Of a DNA stretch of 8,478 nucleotides, positions 7,548 through 8,478 are shown in pieces. Origin of the DNA: Bacteroidales bacterium UBA4912. Lineage in GTDB: Bacteria; Bacteroidota; Bacteroidia; Bacteroidales; Dysgonomonadaceae. Position 1 is the stretch's first letter. Every line of letters begins with the position of its first letter. The notes below the pieces were generated by a model. That model was given only the letters and a program-made list of their open reading frames with translations. It was not told the DNA's origin and ran no database searches. The stretch spans positions 1 through 8,478 of the forward strand of contig DHCC01000065.1 of assembly GCA_002398875.1 (NCBI GenBank), in the 5' to 3' direction. A program made the translations under genes and the position numbers.

Positions 7548-8161
7548 TCGGTACGAGTTTTTTGAACAGCAAGACAATCAGCATAAAAATTGTTGTATGC
7601 CTCTTCTAATTCTCCGAGAAGAAAAGCTCCGTTATATTCACGAATATATATATACAAAGATGGTTTAGGATGCGCCAGATAATCGATCATATTTACCGAC
7701 ATCAGCAGATGCACCTCTCCATCCCTACCCTTGATAATACGTTCTATCCCTTTTTCGAAGATAAAGGAATCAGAGTATAGCGACTGCAGTTTACCCTGGG
7801 GATACATCAGCACCATGTTGTCAGGATTGTCCAGTAGGGATGCAGCGTACTGCAGCGACTCAATCACCTGACGGCTGTTCCTTTTTATGGAGAAGCCCCC
7901 GGTATAATTAAAGAAACGGTAACGCAGCAACTGATCTTCCTGCATCATGAAATGAAACTTACGCTTCACTATTTTCAGCTTTAAATACATACCCCAGAAG
8001 CCGTCCCACCATCCAATATGATTACCTATCAGCACCACAGGTTTACCAGAGTCTGAAAATGACCCTTCAACTGTTACATTGTGGAAATGACGGTACAGCA
8101 ACCAAAGGGTATAACGCTGAAAGAATGGATATATAAAGAAATGGTGTTTAGATCGGAGCAT
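7544..8161 (-). CDS. PlsC-fold acyltransferase, probably carotenoid glycoside acyltransferase
   Basis: 205-residue lysophospholipid acyltransferase-like protein. It has the HX4D catalytic motif NHIGWWD (H48, D53), a block II motif GGFSIKR (88-94), and block III as YPQGKLQS (120-127), where the usual Glu of P-E-G is Gln. No clear membrane span is seen; the N-terminal aromatic/basic helix (about 8-27) may dock on the membrane. PlsC-fold enzymes transfer acyl chains from acyl-CoA or acyl-ACP to a hydroxyl. Here, between a carotenoid hydratase and a glycosyltransferase, the most probable acceptor is the sugar of a carotenoid glycoside, as with CrtO in Staphylococcus or CruD in green sulfur bacteria. 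The start at 8161 lies 27 bases after the cruF-like stop, with no strong Shine-Dalgarno. The stop overlaps the glycosyltransferase start (ATGA). Housekeeping phosphatidic-acid synthesis is the alternative; context argues against it. Confidence 0.83.
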   Translation of the reverse strand: MLRSKHHFFIYPFFQRYTLWLLYRHFHNVTVEGSFSDSGKPVVLIGNHIGWWDGFWGMYLKLKIVKRKFHFMMQEDQLLRYRFFNYTGGFSIKRNSRQVIESLQYAASLLDNPDNMVLMYPQGKLQSLYSDSFIFEKGIERIIKGRDGEVHLLMSVNMIDYLAHPKPSLYIYIREYNGAFLLGELEEAYNNFYADCLAVQKTRTE

Positions 8162-8188
8162 GGCAACAATGTTTTGCGTTTCAAATGG

Positions 8189-8478
8189 TCAGTATAAAAT
8201 CAAGATCAACAGGAAGAAAATCGTTTGCACCACAAAAATTGGCAGTGCCATTGTATTTCTGTCCCTAATTTTTAAAACATAACGGATGGAATGGAAGAAG
8301 AGTGCCAGAACACCCCACATCAGGTAGTTTTGAAGAGGAATCAAATCGTTCTTCCACGACCACATTTCCATTTTTGGTGCCACATGCTCCATTATAATAT
8401 CATATCCCACCATTAACAGTGAAGGCAACACCACTCCGTTGAAAACATGACGTTTAAGGGGGGAGAAAATTGCAGAAG
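8189..8478 (-). CDS. cruF: Carotenoid biosynthesis protein, CruF-type 1,2-hydratase (C-terminal part)
   Basis: Only the last 95 codons are in the window; the frame is open to the right edge (first full codon at 8476-8474), so the true start lies outside. CruF-family integral membrane enzymes add water to the terminal psi end of acyclic carotenoids and make the tertiary hydroxyl that later carries a sugar. The fragment shows PLKRHVFNGVVLPSLLMVGYD, then IMEHVAPK, WSWKND and IPLQNYLMW, matching the D-x-x-x-E/D-P/H-V-A, W-x-W and P-x-x-N-Y/F-x-x-W pattern of the family's last third. Three hydrophobic spans are seen (about PSLLMVGYD, YLMWGVLALFF, and the C-terminal FVVQTIFFLLILILY). A GTG at 8434 could be mistaken for a start, but family-like sequence continues upstream of it. 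It is the first visible gene of the operon. Recognition rests on a fragment, so the symbol is tentative. Confidence 0.75.
   Translation of the reverse strand, partial: SAIFSPLKRHVFNGVVLPSLLMVGYDIIMEHVAPKMEMWSWKNDLIPLQNYLMWGVLALFFHSIRYVLKIRDRNTMALPIFVVQTIFFLLILILY

Noticed and set aside
8189..8434. Complete small membrane protein starting at GTG 8434
   Set aside because: The frame continues to the window edge with residues that fit a CruF-type protein, so this is the 3' end of a larger gene.

Overview
The window looks like chromosomal DNA from a member of the Bacteroidota. The evidence is an outer-membrane barrel protein with a carboxypeptidase-regulatory-like N-terminal domain and the C-terminal tail typical of that phylum, a DUF4143/AAA_14 ATPase fragment of the kind abundant in Bacteroidales, moderately low GC, and AT-rich leaders without strong Shine-Dalgarno sequences. 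Genus cannot be fixed from this stretch.

Left part (1-3601): a CorA-type divalent-cation channel gene on the minus strand and an outer-membrane beta-barrel gene on the plus strand diverge from a 108-base intergenic region that holds several inverted repeats. The barrel gene ends at a strong hairpin terminator (3569-3601) that reads as a terminator on both strands. Middle (3602-4240): the C-terminal half of a DUF4143-type ATPase, lacking its whole ATP-binding domain, so it is a remnant. Its 3' end overlaps the convergent crtI-like gene by 8 bases.

Right part (4233-8478, all minus strand): the downstream end of a carotenoid operon. In transcription order it holds a CruF-type carotenoid 1,2-hydratase (5' end outside the window), a PlsC-fold acyltransferase, a family 2 glycosyltransferase, an exported TPR protein, and a CrtI-family desaturase. 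Spacing is tight: 27 nt, ATGA overlap, 37 nt, TAATG overlap. The likely product is an acyclic carotenoid that is hydrated, glycosylated and acylated, a membrane-anchored glycolipid-like pigment comparable in logic to staphyloxanthin or the chlorobial CruF/CruC/CruD modifications. Phytoene synthase and any other early gene would lie beyond 8478.

The least explained component is the secreted TPR protein, which is locked by overlapping codons to the desaturase but has no known carotenoid role. I saw no CRISPR array, tRNA, rRNA, or insertion sequence.
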